Shown here: positions 11,022 through 20,249 of the stretch, in pieces | How the letters are laid out: each line of letters opens with the position of its first letter | How positions within the stretch are numbered: position 1 is the stretch's first letter | The notes under the pieces: generated by a model | Database searches by the model: none | What the model saw: only the letters and a program-made list of their open reading frames with translations | What the model was told of the DNA's origin: nothing | DNA from: Icerya purchasi | Lineage: Eukaryota > Arthropoda > Insecta > Hemiptera > Monophlebidae | DNA length: 64,000 nt | Assembly (NCBI GenBank): GCA_039619475.1 | Contig: CM077115.1 | Coordinates: 593,551,643 to 593,615,642, forward strand | Reading direction: 5' to 3' | Translations under genes and position numbers: made by a program

Positions 11022-11429
11022 TATCTTATCTTATCTTATATATTTAAAGAGCCTTGCTCTTGTCGTTGCCGTACGCTACATAGCGCGTTGGCGCAACCTA
11101 TTCGTACATTTAGCTGTACCGATATAGGTTGTATACTAAGCAATTATTGTAATATGCAACGCAGGTGTACACGCGCAAGACTACATTCGGAACTGATAGT
11201 AGCCGCTTGTTATCGTGCTACCAGTGCAGTCCCGTGTGGGTCTGCTGTGTACTGACCTAGCGCGCATATGATGTTGAACGTGGTGGTTTGCTATTGCCTT
11301 CCACGTTATTACTAGCGATTATTTATTTATTTATTTAATTCTTGTAATAAGTTCGTCGTCGCTCGGGATCGAACCCGTGACCGCCATATCGGAAGTCAAG
11401 CGCTCTAGCAACTAGGCTATCGCGACGAC
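11022..11429 (-). mobile_element. tRNA-derived SINE inserted in the Jockey ORF2
   Basis: The 408-bp element is flanked by the perfect 11-bp direct repeat TAGCTTTTATT (11011-11021 and 11430-11440). Read on the minus strand it starts with a tRNA-like head (11355-11429), continues with a ~280-bp body and ends in a short repeat tail (TTATC repeats on the plus strand, 11021-11040). The body contains a stem-loop (AACGTGG/CCACGTT, about 11276-11306) and an ATTT run. Removing it restores the LINE sequence, so it landed after the LINE. Confidence 0.88.
11355..11429 (-). other. tRNA-like head of the SINE with internal pol III promoter boxes
   Basis: On the minus strand a perfect 7-bp acceptor-like stem is formed by GTCGTCG at the 5' end (11423-11429) and CGACGAC at the 3' end (11355-11361). 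A box-A-like TAGCCTAGTTG and a clear B box GGGTTCGATCCC are present. The anticodon arm does not pair well and the piece is flanked by SINE sequence and target repeats, so it is a SINE promoter and not a working tRNA gene. Confidence 0.8.
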
Positions 11430-12370
11430 TAGCTTTTATTAACTTCCTGATTTCCGCTGGAACATATTTATTTTGGTTACTATGTACTGTTTTATATTTG
11501 GTAGAACTTCTACATGTTGTCTGTATTAAGTCCGTTATATCATCTATCGCTGCTTCGATGTCGTCCTTGGTTTTTAAACTGATCTTCAGGTCAGTGCCAT
11601 TTTCCATTGCAGTTGCAAAATATTTCCAATCCGTCGAGTAATTATGCAGTTTATGCTGCGTGGGCTTGACTATGGGGTTAATATCCAGGATTGAAAGAAC
11701 CGGGAACATGGTCAGAAGAGAGATCGACTACTGTCTCGCATTTTTTATGATACCTTTGTAGGCCTCGTATAATAAAGAAATCTAGGATATCAGGTGTTCG
11801 ATTTGCATGTTCCGGCCAATAAGTGGGGGACGTGGGAGAGAGAACGGACAGCGAATTATTACGCAGTGTTTTATCTAGTATCCGTCCTGCTTTATTTGTG
11901 ATCCTTGATCCCCAAGTTCGACTTTTAGCGTTATAGTCTCCCCCACAGATAAAACTTTTTCCAAGATTTCTAAATATAGCACTAAATTCACTATCTGGAA
12001 TATGGAGACCAGGATGACGATAAATGGCAGCTATTGTTATAAAATCTTTGTCAGTTCGAATGTTAACCGCAACTAGCTGATACGCATATGAACCATGAGA
12101 TAGACGCATATGCTGTATATATGACTTTTTTACCAAGATCATTGAGCCGCCATGCGCGGTTCCATCTGGATGATTTGCTGTATATGTTACATATCCCGGC
12201 ATTTTAAAGCTGCTTGAATGAATTAAATGAGTTTCGCATATTAGTGCGACATCGATCACATTTTGGTTCAAAAATATTTCAAGTTCGTTTTTTCTTTGTG
12301 TAATTCCATTGGCATTCCACAACATTATTACGAATGATCGTTGAGTTATAAAACTGGGATTATTTGCCAT

Positions 12371-12735
12371 TTAAGGGAGAAGTCGATCTATAACTTTGGT
12401 TAACAAAGAGATTAACGGATTTATTAGGGATTTAAATTCGGTTAAGAATGATGTTAATAATTCAGAGATATTATTATTATCCTTACTATCTATGCATTCT
12501 TTATTGTTATTATTATTATTATTATTACTATTATTATTATTATTATTATCACTGATATTATACGATTTATCATACGTACTTCTATTATTAGAGTTGTTTA
12601 TATTATGCGAAAAAGATTTAACTTTGTTAGCATAAGTTTCAGTGTTATTCCGTGTCGATGAAAAATCTGTTCTAGGTTGCGGCGATATATTATAACCAGT
12701 TAATTCTGGTTGATAATTACAACAAAATGTAGCTG
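12371..12735 (-). pseudogene. Jockey ORF1 C-terminal part
   Basis: The Asn/Ser-rich region ending SLLTKVIDRLLP lies directly upstream of ORF2. It matches in style and ending the intact-family ORF1 at 27.5 kb (LMTKLIEKLIPSC). It contains an Asn run encoded by the ATT/AAT microsatellite. The ORF runs open to 12808, but beyond about 12735 the sequence belongs to the inserted AT-rich segment, because the zinc-knuckle part of ORF1 resumes only at 14.0 kb. Confidence 0.7.
12508..12552. repeat. (TTA)n microsatellite within Jockey ORF1
   Basis: There are about 14 near-perfect TTA/ATT triplets. They encode the poly-Asn stretch of the ORF1 remnant on the minus strand. Confidence 0.9.
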
Positions 12736-12739
12736 TTAA

Positions 12740-14005
12740 TAAAATATTATACATTATGTGAAAAAATAAATTTCTATTTATTATCCAATAATTTCTTATA
12801 ATGTTCAAAGGAGACTAGTGAGCTTATGAAATGTTATTTTAATTTACTTCTGAAAAACTGAATTAATTATTTAAACAATTAGGTACCTAATACATCCAAC
12901 CAAAGAAAATATATTGATTTCCTTCATACGCTGTTCAAACGTACGATTTATGATATTTGTAGACAATGAATAAAAAGTTTGAATTATTTACAATTGCATA
13001 TACATTGTCCACAGTACGTATATCACATACATATTTTATAATTGTTCCGTAATTAAATTGAACCATTAATTTTTATCCAATAATATGGACATTTTGATTT
13101 CAAATATTTTAATTATTCATATTTTTAATGTTTAAGCAAATAAAGATAGATACAATATTTATAATAATTACATTAATCTGTCACATAACAGGCTGTGAAT
13201 ATCATTTTAATTTGAGGTGTATTATAGGAACTCCATTTCATAGTTAATAAATATAACTAAGGTAACATTATTAAAATCCGAGCTTATTAAAAATATGATT
13301 TTATTATTTTATTTAAAATAAATTATATAATAACAAAAACAACATTTTTATAAAATACAATAATAGAAGAAGAGTGGAAGAAATTATTTTCTAGCGAAAT
13401 TGTATATGCATATTTTGGTTAACATCAGATAAAGAAATAAAACAACTGAGAAATACTTTTGAAATTTACACAAATACTAAATATGTCTTGACTGGTTTCA
13501 AACATAAAAAAAAAAAAAAACTGGCCTGCACTAATTTTACTTAATTTAATTACATTCATTAATACGTTCAAGAAATATAAAATAAGACACTAACTTTAGT
13601 TAATTTGAAGTCAAAAGTATTGTTAGATTTATTTGATAGGCATTTTATCTATTTCAAAGATACGAAACAATCATAGTTAAAAATTTTGAACAAGGTTAAA
13701 GATATGTACATTCCCGTATATTTTTCTAGTTTGGAGCATCCGGGTTTCCAACGTCAAAATAAAGCCTCAGGGTGCGCGGTCATGTGGCATGCCAATTGAG
13801 AGATTGCTATTTGACGGGAACGAAATGGTATTTCATTTTCTTAACCTAAATTTCCATGATGGCGATAATTTCAAAAAATCGCAAAATAATTACGTTCCTC
13901 TTCCTCTTTGCAGTGGAAAAATCAAATTCCTTTGTTTGAAATCATTATTTAGAGGAGGACAATCTTGGTAATAGTATGGGTAATTTCCGTTTACAGTTTT
14001 GTTTG
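12740..14005. other. AT-rich insert inside Jockey ORF1, origin not recognised
   Basis: About 1.27 kb separates two parts of the same ORF1. The segment is very AT-rich, has a poly(A) run at about 13508, and contains no convincing ORF. The 60-aa ORF at 13789 shows no recognised domain. The ends show at most weak similarity (CAAAATGTAGCTG on the left; CAAAACTGTAAACGG on the reverse strand at the right). It could be a non-autonomous transposon or unrelated inserted DNA. Confidence 0.45.
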
Positions 14006-14215
14006 ACTGAGATCGATATTAAATTAAGCGTTTGTACTCAGGGCACCCTATGTAATTAGCGGGGTGATCCCCCTGACACAGTACAGAGACTTTCATAGTT
14101 TGATTGCACTTTTTGGTATCATGTTTATTGCCACATCTTACGCATCTGAACGGCAAATTACAATAATTTTATGAATGACACCGTATAACTGACATCTTTT
14201 GCAGTGAATTATTTT
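14006..14215 (-). pseudogene. Jockey ORF1 zinc-knuckle fragment
   Basis: The minus strand encodes three CCHC-like knuckles: CKRCQLYG..., CVRCGNKHDTKKC and CQGDHPANYIGC. They align well with the ORF1 of the copy at 26.9-27.5 kb (CKRCQLLGHTANYC, CVKCTGRHDTKSC, CTLCEGSHPASYRGC). A stop and a frame change break it. ORF1 proteins bind LINE RNA. The fragment belongs to the element at 8.9-12.7 kb, separated by the AT-rich insert. Confidence 0.75.
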
Positions 14216-14648
14216 TGCTTATTCGATTTCATTTCTTGCACTTCTACCGTGGTATACAGTAGTGCGCTTAATAAACATATGTATTTTCACTTCAAGGTGA
14301 TGGGTAGAGATCGATATAGTGCATAGGTAGTTTGATTTTTGTTTTAGGGTATATAATATTTATAACATTTTAAACTTTGAATCCTTTATTCTCGATTTAT
14401 TTTTTTATTTCTTCTGTGTCAGTGGTAGGATACAGCTTCTAAATACTACCGAAAAAGATTAATCCTGTGATAACTGATATGTAAGATAATAATAATTTTT
14501 TTTTGATTTTAATAACTTTATTGTTTTGTGATAACTATCACTAATTTCTAGGATAATGGTGACACCCATTTTAGTCTATTTTAAAGCAAATTTTATATCT
14601 GCATAGGATAACAAATCATTTTTTAACATTGTGATATCTTTAATATTT

Positions 14649-14650
<2 letters not shown>

Positions 14651-14681
<31 letters not shown>

Positions 14682-15340
14682 GTCGGGTACCATGTACTGC
14701 TGCTATGGCCAGAAGCACCCGAAAGTAGTTATTGGATATTATATGGAGTTGATCATATTTATATTTCGGATAAAATGAAAGACTACTTCTACTGCAATTG
14801 GATCATCAGATAAAACTTGTTTCAATAAATTGCAACTAAATTTTTGAGGTCGATATATGGAGTATTGTGGGCATTCAAAGAATAGGTGTCGGAGTGTTAA
14901 GGGTGTCTGGACGCAGCGAGAACACAATGGTGGATCTGTTTTATTTATAATATAACTATGAGTCAGTGCAGTATGACCAATACGGAGACGAGACAGAACT
15001 ACCCGTTCTTTTCTACTGTGCGTAAAAGATCTCCAAGGAATGGGATAAGAGCGGATAGCTCTAAGGTGATTAGTCGTGGGGATTGCATTCCACAGGTCGC
15101 AAAAGGATTCATTTGTTCTGTATTTGATAAAGTGATTGCATCGGATTCAGATATAGGGATCAAAGGATAGGGTTGGATAATGGCTGCCTCTTTAGCTGTT
15201 TTGTCTGCCAGTTCATTTGATGAAAAACCTGTGTGACTTGGAATCCATAATAAAATTATATTAAGAGTAGGGTTATGGTATAAGAGATTTAAGATTTCTA
15301 TAACAATAGGATGTAATTTGATTTACTAGTACTGGTGGAA
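14651..15340 (-). pseudogene. LINE 3' end with RNase H domain and poly(A)
   Basis: On the minus strand an RNase H ending (ILLWIPSHTGFSSNELADK) is followed, after frame breaks, by a C-terminal Cys/His region (CSRCVQTPLTLRHLFFEC). This is the order seen in LINEs that carry RNase H (I, R1, LOA groups). A 30-nt T run on the plus strand (about 14651-14680) is the poly(A) tail. The 5' part is missing. Confidence 0.78.
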
Positions 15341-15344
15341 CCAT

Positions 15345-15720
15345 CTGTTTTGTTTTATTGATATTATTAATTATATTATTATTTAATTTATTTATTTCGT
15401 TAGTAGCGTTATATTTGAATCATTAATTCCGCAATCAGCTTTATTGCTTTCTACATTAACGGGATTTCTTCTGGCTGATATTGGATTATATTTTTCCCCA
15501 TTTGGGGGATGTCATGTATATATTCTTCGTCATCGTCAGTAGATAAGAATTTAAATATGTTACGTTTAGGTTTAGGCGAATCTACCGAAGAACTGGAATA
15601 ATAAGCGGAATATACGTTCGTGGTCTTATCATAGCAATACTATGTACCACTACCATTAAGCGCGCCGTGCTAGTCGTCGCTAGCGAGCAACGAAAGTATG
15701 TAGGAACACGTTATCAGTGA
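15345..15720 (-). pseudogene. LINE ORF1 N-terminal remnant
   Basis: The minus strand encodes SAYYSSSSVDSPKPKRNI followed by FKFLSTDDDEEY. This resembles the Ser-rich N terminus of the LINE ORF1 at 24.26 kb (...SDSDGWSTPKR, VNIFEFLANED). It ends at a stop and lies immediately beside the RNase H piece, so either one element lost most of its middle or two fragments abut. GC-richer sequence at 15660-15720 may be 5' UTR. Confidence 0.5.
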
Positions 15721-15959
15721 AATAATTAAATAGTCCTCCCGTTTTACCTGGAAATAGCGTTCGTTCACGATCAAATTAACTAATAACTTGAACACGAAAC
15801 AAAGAACTTACACAGATGCTATCGATTAAGTTATCCATTAGAAATTAAATCAAAATTTTATTATAAATTAAATGATTTTGGTGAAAATACTTAGCGAGAT
15901 TCCTTTCAAGATTTTCATAACAATTGAGAAGTTTTTCTCTCTCAGGCAGATTGCTCATT

Positions 15960-16230
15960 CTGTGAAAAAAATCCTTGACAGTTCACGTTAATATAATTTA
16001 TTTCTAATTTAAGTTAATATTGGATTTTCGATCCTTTCTTGAATTGAACATACTTGTTTTTTCTCGTACCAGCTCGCTGCAATTATCTAATATTTCTGTA
16101 TTTAATATGTTACATCCATTAATAATATGCTATATATTGTTCTGCTCATTACATCTAATACAGTCATCCGTCTCTGCTGTATTAAACCCTTTGAGGTAGA
16201 TTTTAATGTTGAAACCATGTTTAGTTTGAG
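15960..16230 (-). pseudogene. LINE C-terminal Cys/His remnant
   Basis: The minus strand gives a short stretch with CIRCNEQNN and a following His and Cys, the pattern of the C-terminal finger after RNase H in R1/I-like LINEs. No RT remains, and no poly(A) is seen. Confidence 0.5.
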
Positions 16231-16809
16231 ATTGAGAAATACAATATCAAACTTTTTTTAAAGGCAAATAATGATAGGCTCATCGTTAGTGCATTAAGGA
16301 GAAAGGGTGTGTCACTTCTAGGACACAAAGGGATGCCGCCAGCACCAATTAGGCCCCCTGGAGCATGATAACTAGAGCGCTTTTTTCCCACGATCCGCCT
16401 GTAGCCACTGCCGCCGCTGCGAAATGTGCCGTTCATTCCCACATGCGCATCGGTCGCTTCTGCGCTTTTTCAAAATTCCGGGCATAAGTATTTTAGCCAG
16501 GTTCCAAAAATTAGGCTATCCGATTTACGTGTATTTATTATACAGAGAACGCGAAATATGTTTATTGGTTATGCTTAGATTCAATGAATACAGATTACGA
16601 CCAGCTCAATAGTGTCAAATGTGATGGTGATAGTTGGTGGAATATGCACCGTATGTAAATAAAGACGTATTTTCATATTCATACATATATTTTTTTTTCA
16701 AAAACCTTTTTTACACTGTTTCATACAAAATGCATGTAAACTTTATTACAATATAATAAATATTTTCATATATTTACATTTATTATTTCATAAACTTATA
16801 ATTTCGATA
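16231..16809. other. No recognised feature
   Basis: Short ORFs here (16221-16442 minus, 16424-16612 plus) have no motif I recognise. The stretch 16320-16470 is unusually GC-rich for this window and could be a decayed element end or host sequence. The rest is AT-rich. Confidence 0.4.
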
Positions 16810-16852
16810 GCGAAATAAATTTACGGATTAACTCAATAATACAGCGCTTAAC

Positions 16853-16883
16853 GTTTCGGTCAGCTTATACTGACCATCATCAG
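16853..16883 (-). ncRNA. Hammerhead ribozyme motif of the second PLE family
   Basis: On the minus strand CTGATGA (16877-16883) is followed by a perfect 6-bp stem II (GGTCAG 16870-16875 with CTGACC 16858-16863, loop TATAAG) and GAAAC (16853-16857). This is a canonical hammerhead core. The 3' half of the same core (GACCGAAACGTTAAG) is found in opposite orientation at 18370, within the inverted repeat. Confidence 0.78.
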
Positions 16884-17596
16884 AGGTGAAATGAGACACT
16901 CGAACGCAAACATCGGTCCACAATAACGATAAAATTAAATAAAAACCAAAAAAAAAAAAAAAAAACGCCGACCAGTAGATTAATGTAACGAAAATACAAT
17001 AAAATTCCGAAACAAAGAGTAAAGACAAAAAAAAAACAAAAAAAAACGGAGAACTGGGTAAGTACAACAGAAAAAATTATAAATAACCACCGACGATGTA
17101 TAAAAAAAGGAACATAAAACCTGAAAACCTGGGAAAACACAACAGAAATTAGTAAAACATGAACCGCAGCGGAAACAACTCCGCCGAAAGAAAATCCCGA
17201 AAGAAAGAAATAAAGTACGTAAAAATCGAGAAAATGGGATACAGGAAAACCCAGCAAACAAAATATTAATAATAACCGCCGAGACTACATAAAAAATGTA
17301 AAGTAAAAATTGAAAAATATAAAAAAATAACAAAGAGATAACAACAAAACGCTATAGGAAATACCAAAAAGACATCCCTGAAACCCACCAAGTTACCTAC
17401 TCAGACTTACCCGAACCAGACCTAAGAGAAGATCAGAAACCTGGAAATATTCTGGAGTGCAGTAGAATGCACTTGGAAATTACCTGAAATTCAGAGCAGT
17501 TTGCTAGCCAGCCGAAGTGCACCTGGAAAAAAAACAAAAAAGCAGAAAAAGAAAAGACAAAACGAAAAAAAAGGAAGGATAAGGAAAAACACATAA

Positions 17597-18169
17597 TCAC
17601 CGCAGTTTCGTCAAATGAATCACCGGTTTCCACGCCTTCGGAATATGCAGTCCATCCTCCCTGTTGAATTTAGGCCACTTCTCGATCTCAATCGCTTCCC
17701 TCACAAGCCTCCTACCGAAGTGACCTTCCCTAGCCAAAATAGTGCTATTTTGGAAGTCAATCAAGTGACCAGTACTCGCCCGATGTTCTGCCAACGCTGA
17801 TTTATCAACCCGACTGTATTTGCAATCCGCAATATGCTCCTTTACTCTCGTTTCAATAGTTCTGCCGGTTTGACCTATGTAGCTTAGACCACAGGAACAC
17901 GGAACTTTGTATACCCCGGCGCTATGCAACCTTGGCAAGCTGTCTTTAGCACTGCGCAAGACGTGTTTTATTTTTAAACACGTCCCGAACACCGGCCTGA
18001 CATTATTCCTTCTCAAAATCCTACCGATCCTATCCGTAACACCCCTGATGTAAGGCAGCACTATATTAGTGACGGGTTGTTCGATTGTATTCAAGTTACC
18101 CCGTCTGGCCCTACTGAAGCGATTTATATAGTCATTCGCCTCTTCCTTTCTAAACCCATTCCTAACCAT
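17597..18169 (-). pseudogene. PLE C-terminal ORF with GIY-YIG endonuclease (RT missing)
   Basis: The 190-aa frame ends with a GIY-YIG nuclease: AGVYKVPCSCGLSYIGQTGR, then KEHIADC, then SALAEH. This is the C-terminal module of Penelope-type proteins. No RT domain is found upstream before the inverted repeat at 18403, so the copy is severely 5'-truncated. Between the ORF and the hammerhead lies an A-rich 3' non-coding tract (16900-17590). It differs clearly in sequence from the family at 4-9 kb. Confidence 0.82.
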
Positions 18170-18477
18170 AACCTCTTTTCTTCTTCTTCTTTATCCGCTG
18201 TCTCCAAATTGAAGGTTGGCGATCCACGATTGAAAATTTTCTTTTACAATGGCCGATCGGAGGAGTTGTATAGAAGGGCAGTCGAACCAGTTGATAAGAT
18301 TGTCCATCCATGAATTTTGTCGTCTTCCTCTCGATCTCTTCTCATTTATCTCTTTTAGGTACACCAATTGACCGAAACGTTAAGCGCTGTATTATTGAGT
18401 TAAATACATTATATTTTTACGCAGTTGTCCGTAAATTTATTTCACTATGATTAATCACTGCGAAAGTTTCAAACGTT

Positions 18478-19106
18478 TTATAATTTAGATTTTATTATCG
18501 TTGTTAACACATTCTCAACTTCCTTTTGTACTAATTCCTCTCGTTCCTTATGTTGAATAGTGAAATCAATATTACATAACTGGCCATTTAAATTATCAGT
18601 TTTTGCAACTAGTTGAGTTGTATCTAAAACACGATGTACTTTTTCCTTTTTAATTTCTTCACAAAGATTATCTCGAATCCCCTTATAACGTTTTTCTATT
18701 TCTTCACGCTGTTTATCCGTCATTTCCTTAGTAATATATTTATCCAGCAATACAGTCACTTTTCCGTTTAAATCGTTTACAAAACTTCCAAATATTCTAA
18801 TTGTACTTTTCACATCATTTTTATGCTTCGAAAGTTCATTCAAAACCGTATTTAATTTATCCGATAATTTTTGTTTAATTTATCCGATAATTCGTGTATC
18901 TTCTCGCTACTTTCTAACGATGCGAGAATAGATTTTAATCGCTTATACGAAATCATTTCAGTTTCAATCAGGTCTTTATTCACAGTGCTCACATTTAGCG
19001 ATCTTTTTCCTTTAAAATTAAAATTTCCACTCGAATCTAATTCAATGTTGGCAGGCTCAGCAATTCCTCCTTCAGGTATATATATTCCACTTTTATGCAA
19101 TGGCAA
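18478..19106 (-). pseudogene. Maverick-like element: fibre-like gene 2 (frameshifted)
   Basis: The gene starts MPLHKSGIYIPEGGIAE, followed by a short glycine-rich repeat (GNFNFKGKRSLNV) that resembles phage tail-fibre shaft repeats. A charged region with heptad-like periodicity (HKNDVKSTIR..., KQREEIEKRYKGIRDNL) then suggests coiled coil. A direct repeat of 19 bp (18851-18869 and 18874-18892) shifts the frame; without the 23-bp duplication the two ORFs join. It is a paralogue of fibre-like gene 1, with near-identical N termini. The likely role is a trimeric surface fibre or attachment protein; this is inference from fold-like motifs, and no search was possible. Confidence 0.6.
18851..18892. 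repeat. 19-bp tandem duplication breaking fibre-like gene 2
   Basis: TTTAATTTATCCGATAATT occurs twice with starts 23 bp apart, which adds 23 bp (not a multiple of 3) and explains the frame break. Confidence 0.9.
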
Positions 19107-19188
19107 TATTTACAATATTTCAACTCCTTAAATTAAATAAATTGCAAAAATCAAATGAAATCTCAAGAATTCTATATTTATAATCAAA

Positions 19189-20136
19189 TTACAGTTTTTT
19201 CTCAGATTCTAACGTAGTATGTTGATGCAGTTGCGCTTCTAGGGTAAGTAATCTATTGTAAAGGTTACCTAGAACCCAATCATGTCCTCTAGCAAAACTT
19301 TTCTGTAATCTATCGAGTTCTTCTCTATTATTTACAAGTACAGCATCAAAACGTTTTATATTATCATCAATCTTATTAGTTGCAGTATCTATCGTTTTAT
19401 CTAATCGTTCAATAGTTCATCAATGCTTTTATCCGCAGCTGCTATTTTATCGCTAAATTGTATGTTATTATCAATCTTTGCATTCTAAATTTTTGACACT
19501 TCGTATGACGTTCTACTTGTTGTTTTTATATCACTATCGAGTTTTTTAACTGATTCTTTCACGTCGGCTAATTCACTCAAAAGAGTCTTCACCTGATCAT
19601 CTATACTTCCAAATTTGGAAAGATATTCATTCTTACTAGTCTCAATCCGTTCTGCTAAATTACTAATATCTGCATTGAGTTTATCATGATCGTATTTATT
19701 TTTCAAAAATGCTGAATTAGTTTCCTCCGTAATTAATTGTTTTAAATTATCAATCTTTGTTTGAACTTCACTCATAATTATTTTCTGCATAGACCCTTGA
19801 ATATCGCCCAACTGACTTAAGGTGACTACATCGTTTGCTTCAACACCATCGGCTACGTTAATTATTCGTCTTCCTAAAATGTTGACATGATCACCGGCTA
19901 AATTATTTTTTTCCATAAGCGGATTTATAATGGCTGCTTTAAAGATATCAGAGTATAGAAGAAATTTTATCTGTTTGTATGATAATGCTTCAGACTCAGT
20001 AGGATCGTGATATATCGTACTAACAGTTAGTATTCGTTTTCCTTTAAAATTATAATTTTCATTCGAATCCAATTCGACAGTAGCACCCTCGCTAATTCCA
20101 TCTTCAGGCATTTATTTTCCACTCTTATGAAGCGGC
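19189..20136 (-). pseudogene. Maverick-like element: fibre-like gene 1 (stop and frameshift)
   Basis: Its N terminus matches gene 2 (MPLHKSG, then a premature TAA about 9 codons in). A glycine-rich NYNFKGKRILTV segment follows. About 80 residues on lies HVNILGRRIINVADGVEAND, the typical form of a phage tail-fibre shaft repeat (hydrophobic-G-x-x-I-x-N-V/L-x-D, then D-V-V-T). The rest is a long predicted coiled coil (KIDNLKQLITEET, DKLNADISNLAERIE, LDRLQKSFARGHDWVLGNLY). Breaks are the early stop, a stop at 19485 and a frameshift near 19.41 kb. Original length was about 310 aa. It starts 14 nt after the integrase stop, so the genes looked operon-like. Function as a virion fibre is inferred. Confidence 0.62.
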
Positions 20137-20249
20137 ATAACTGGAGTGACTAAATATCTACCAAAACACTATTATCGATCCAGGAATTTTCTGAACTAGG
20201 AAATTCTAGCCACTTAACTAGTGATTTTCTACCTTGACGTCGAATAACA

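Larger units (their letters stand above)
9236..12370 (-). pseudogene. Jockey-type ORF2 (endonuclease-RT), broken
   Basis: The protein would nick target DNA and reverse-transcribe the LINE RNA. From the N terminus (12370) there is an AP-type endonuclease (MLWNANGITQRKNELEIF, ICETHL, GGDYNAKSR, SSDHVP), then a linker, then RT (GLDGVTGEIL, VFLDVAQAFDRVWH, SVPQGSLLSP, TFADDIAIL). It ends with the family C-terminal KRRKWCRDALPIT. Breaks: a frameshift near 11.69 kb, the SINE at 11022-11429, and a frame change near 10.06 kb between the two RT halves. Length and order match the 903-aa intact relative at 27.5 kb, so this is a dead copy. Confidence 0.88.
8859..14290 (-). mobile_element. Jockey-type LINE (minus strand), broken and twice interrupted; approximate ends
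   Basis: ORF1 zinc knuckles (about 14.0-14.2 kb), ORF1 C terminus (12.4-12.7 kb), endonuclease (11.7-12.4 kb) and RT (9.2-11.7 kb) lie in order on the minus strand. The family is closely related to the intact copy at 24.2-30.5 kb: both ORF2 products end in RRLKRRKWCRDALPIT. A SINE (11022-11429) and an AT-rich segment (about 12.74-14.01 kb) interrupt it. About 370 bp between the ORF2 stop and the PLE end (8859-9235) is taken as 3' UTR; no poly(A) tail is visible. The 5' end is not resolved. Confidence 0.8.
16811..18443 (-). mobile_element. Second Penelope-like element family, truncated, with inverted terminal repeats
   Basis: The unit is bounded by a perfect 34-bp inverted repeat (16828-16861 and 18370-18403) and by a second shared inverted piece, CCGTAAATTTATTTC on the reverse strand at 16812-16826 and direct at 18429-18443. 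Inside are a GIY-YIG coding remnant on the minus strand and a hammerhead motif. Inverted pseudo-LTR pieces are a known PLE trait. It lies just beyond fibre-like gene 2 of the Maverick-like element. Confidence 0.82.

Noticed and set aside
11355..11429. A tRNA gene on the minus strand
   Set aside because: The acceptor-like stem is perfect but the anticodon arm does not fold and the piece is the head of a SINE flanked by target duplications.
12396..12635. Leu-rich 79-aa plus ORF
   Set aside because: It is the TTA microsatellite read on the opposite strand of LINE ORF1.
16828..17333. Three overlapping Phe-rich minus ORFs (16.8-17.3 kb) as membrane proteins
   Set aside because: They are readings of the A-rich 3' non-coding region of the second PLE and overlap each other in three frames.
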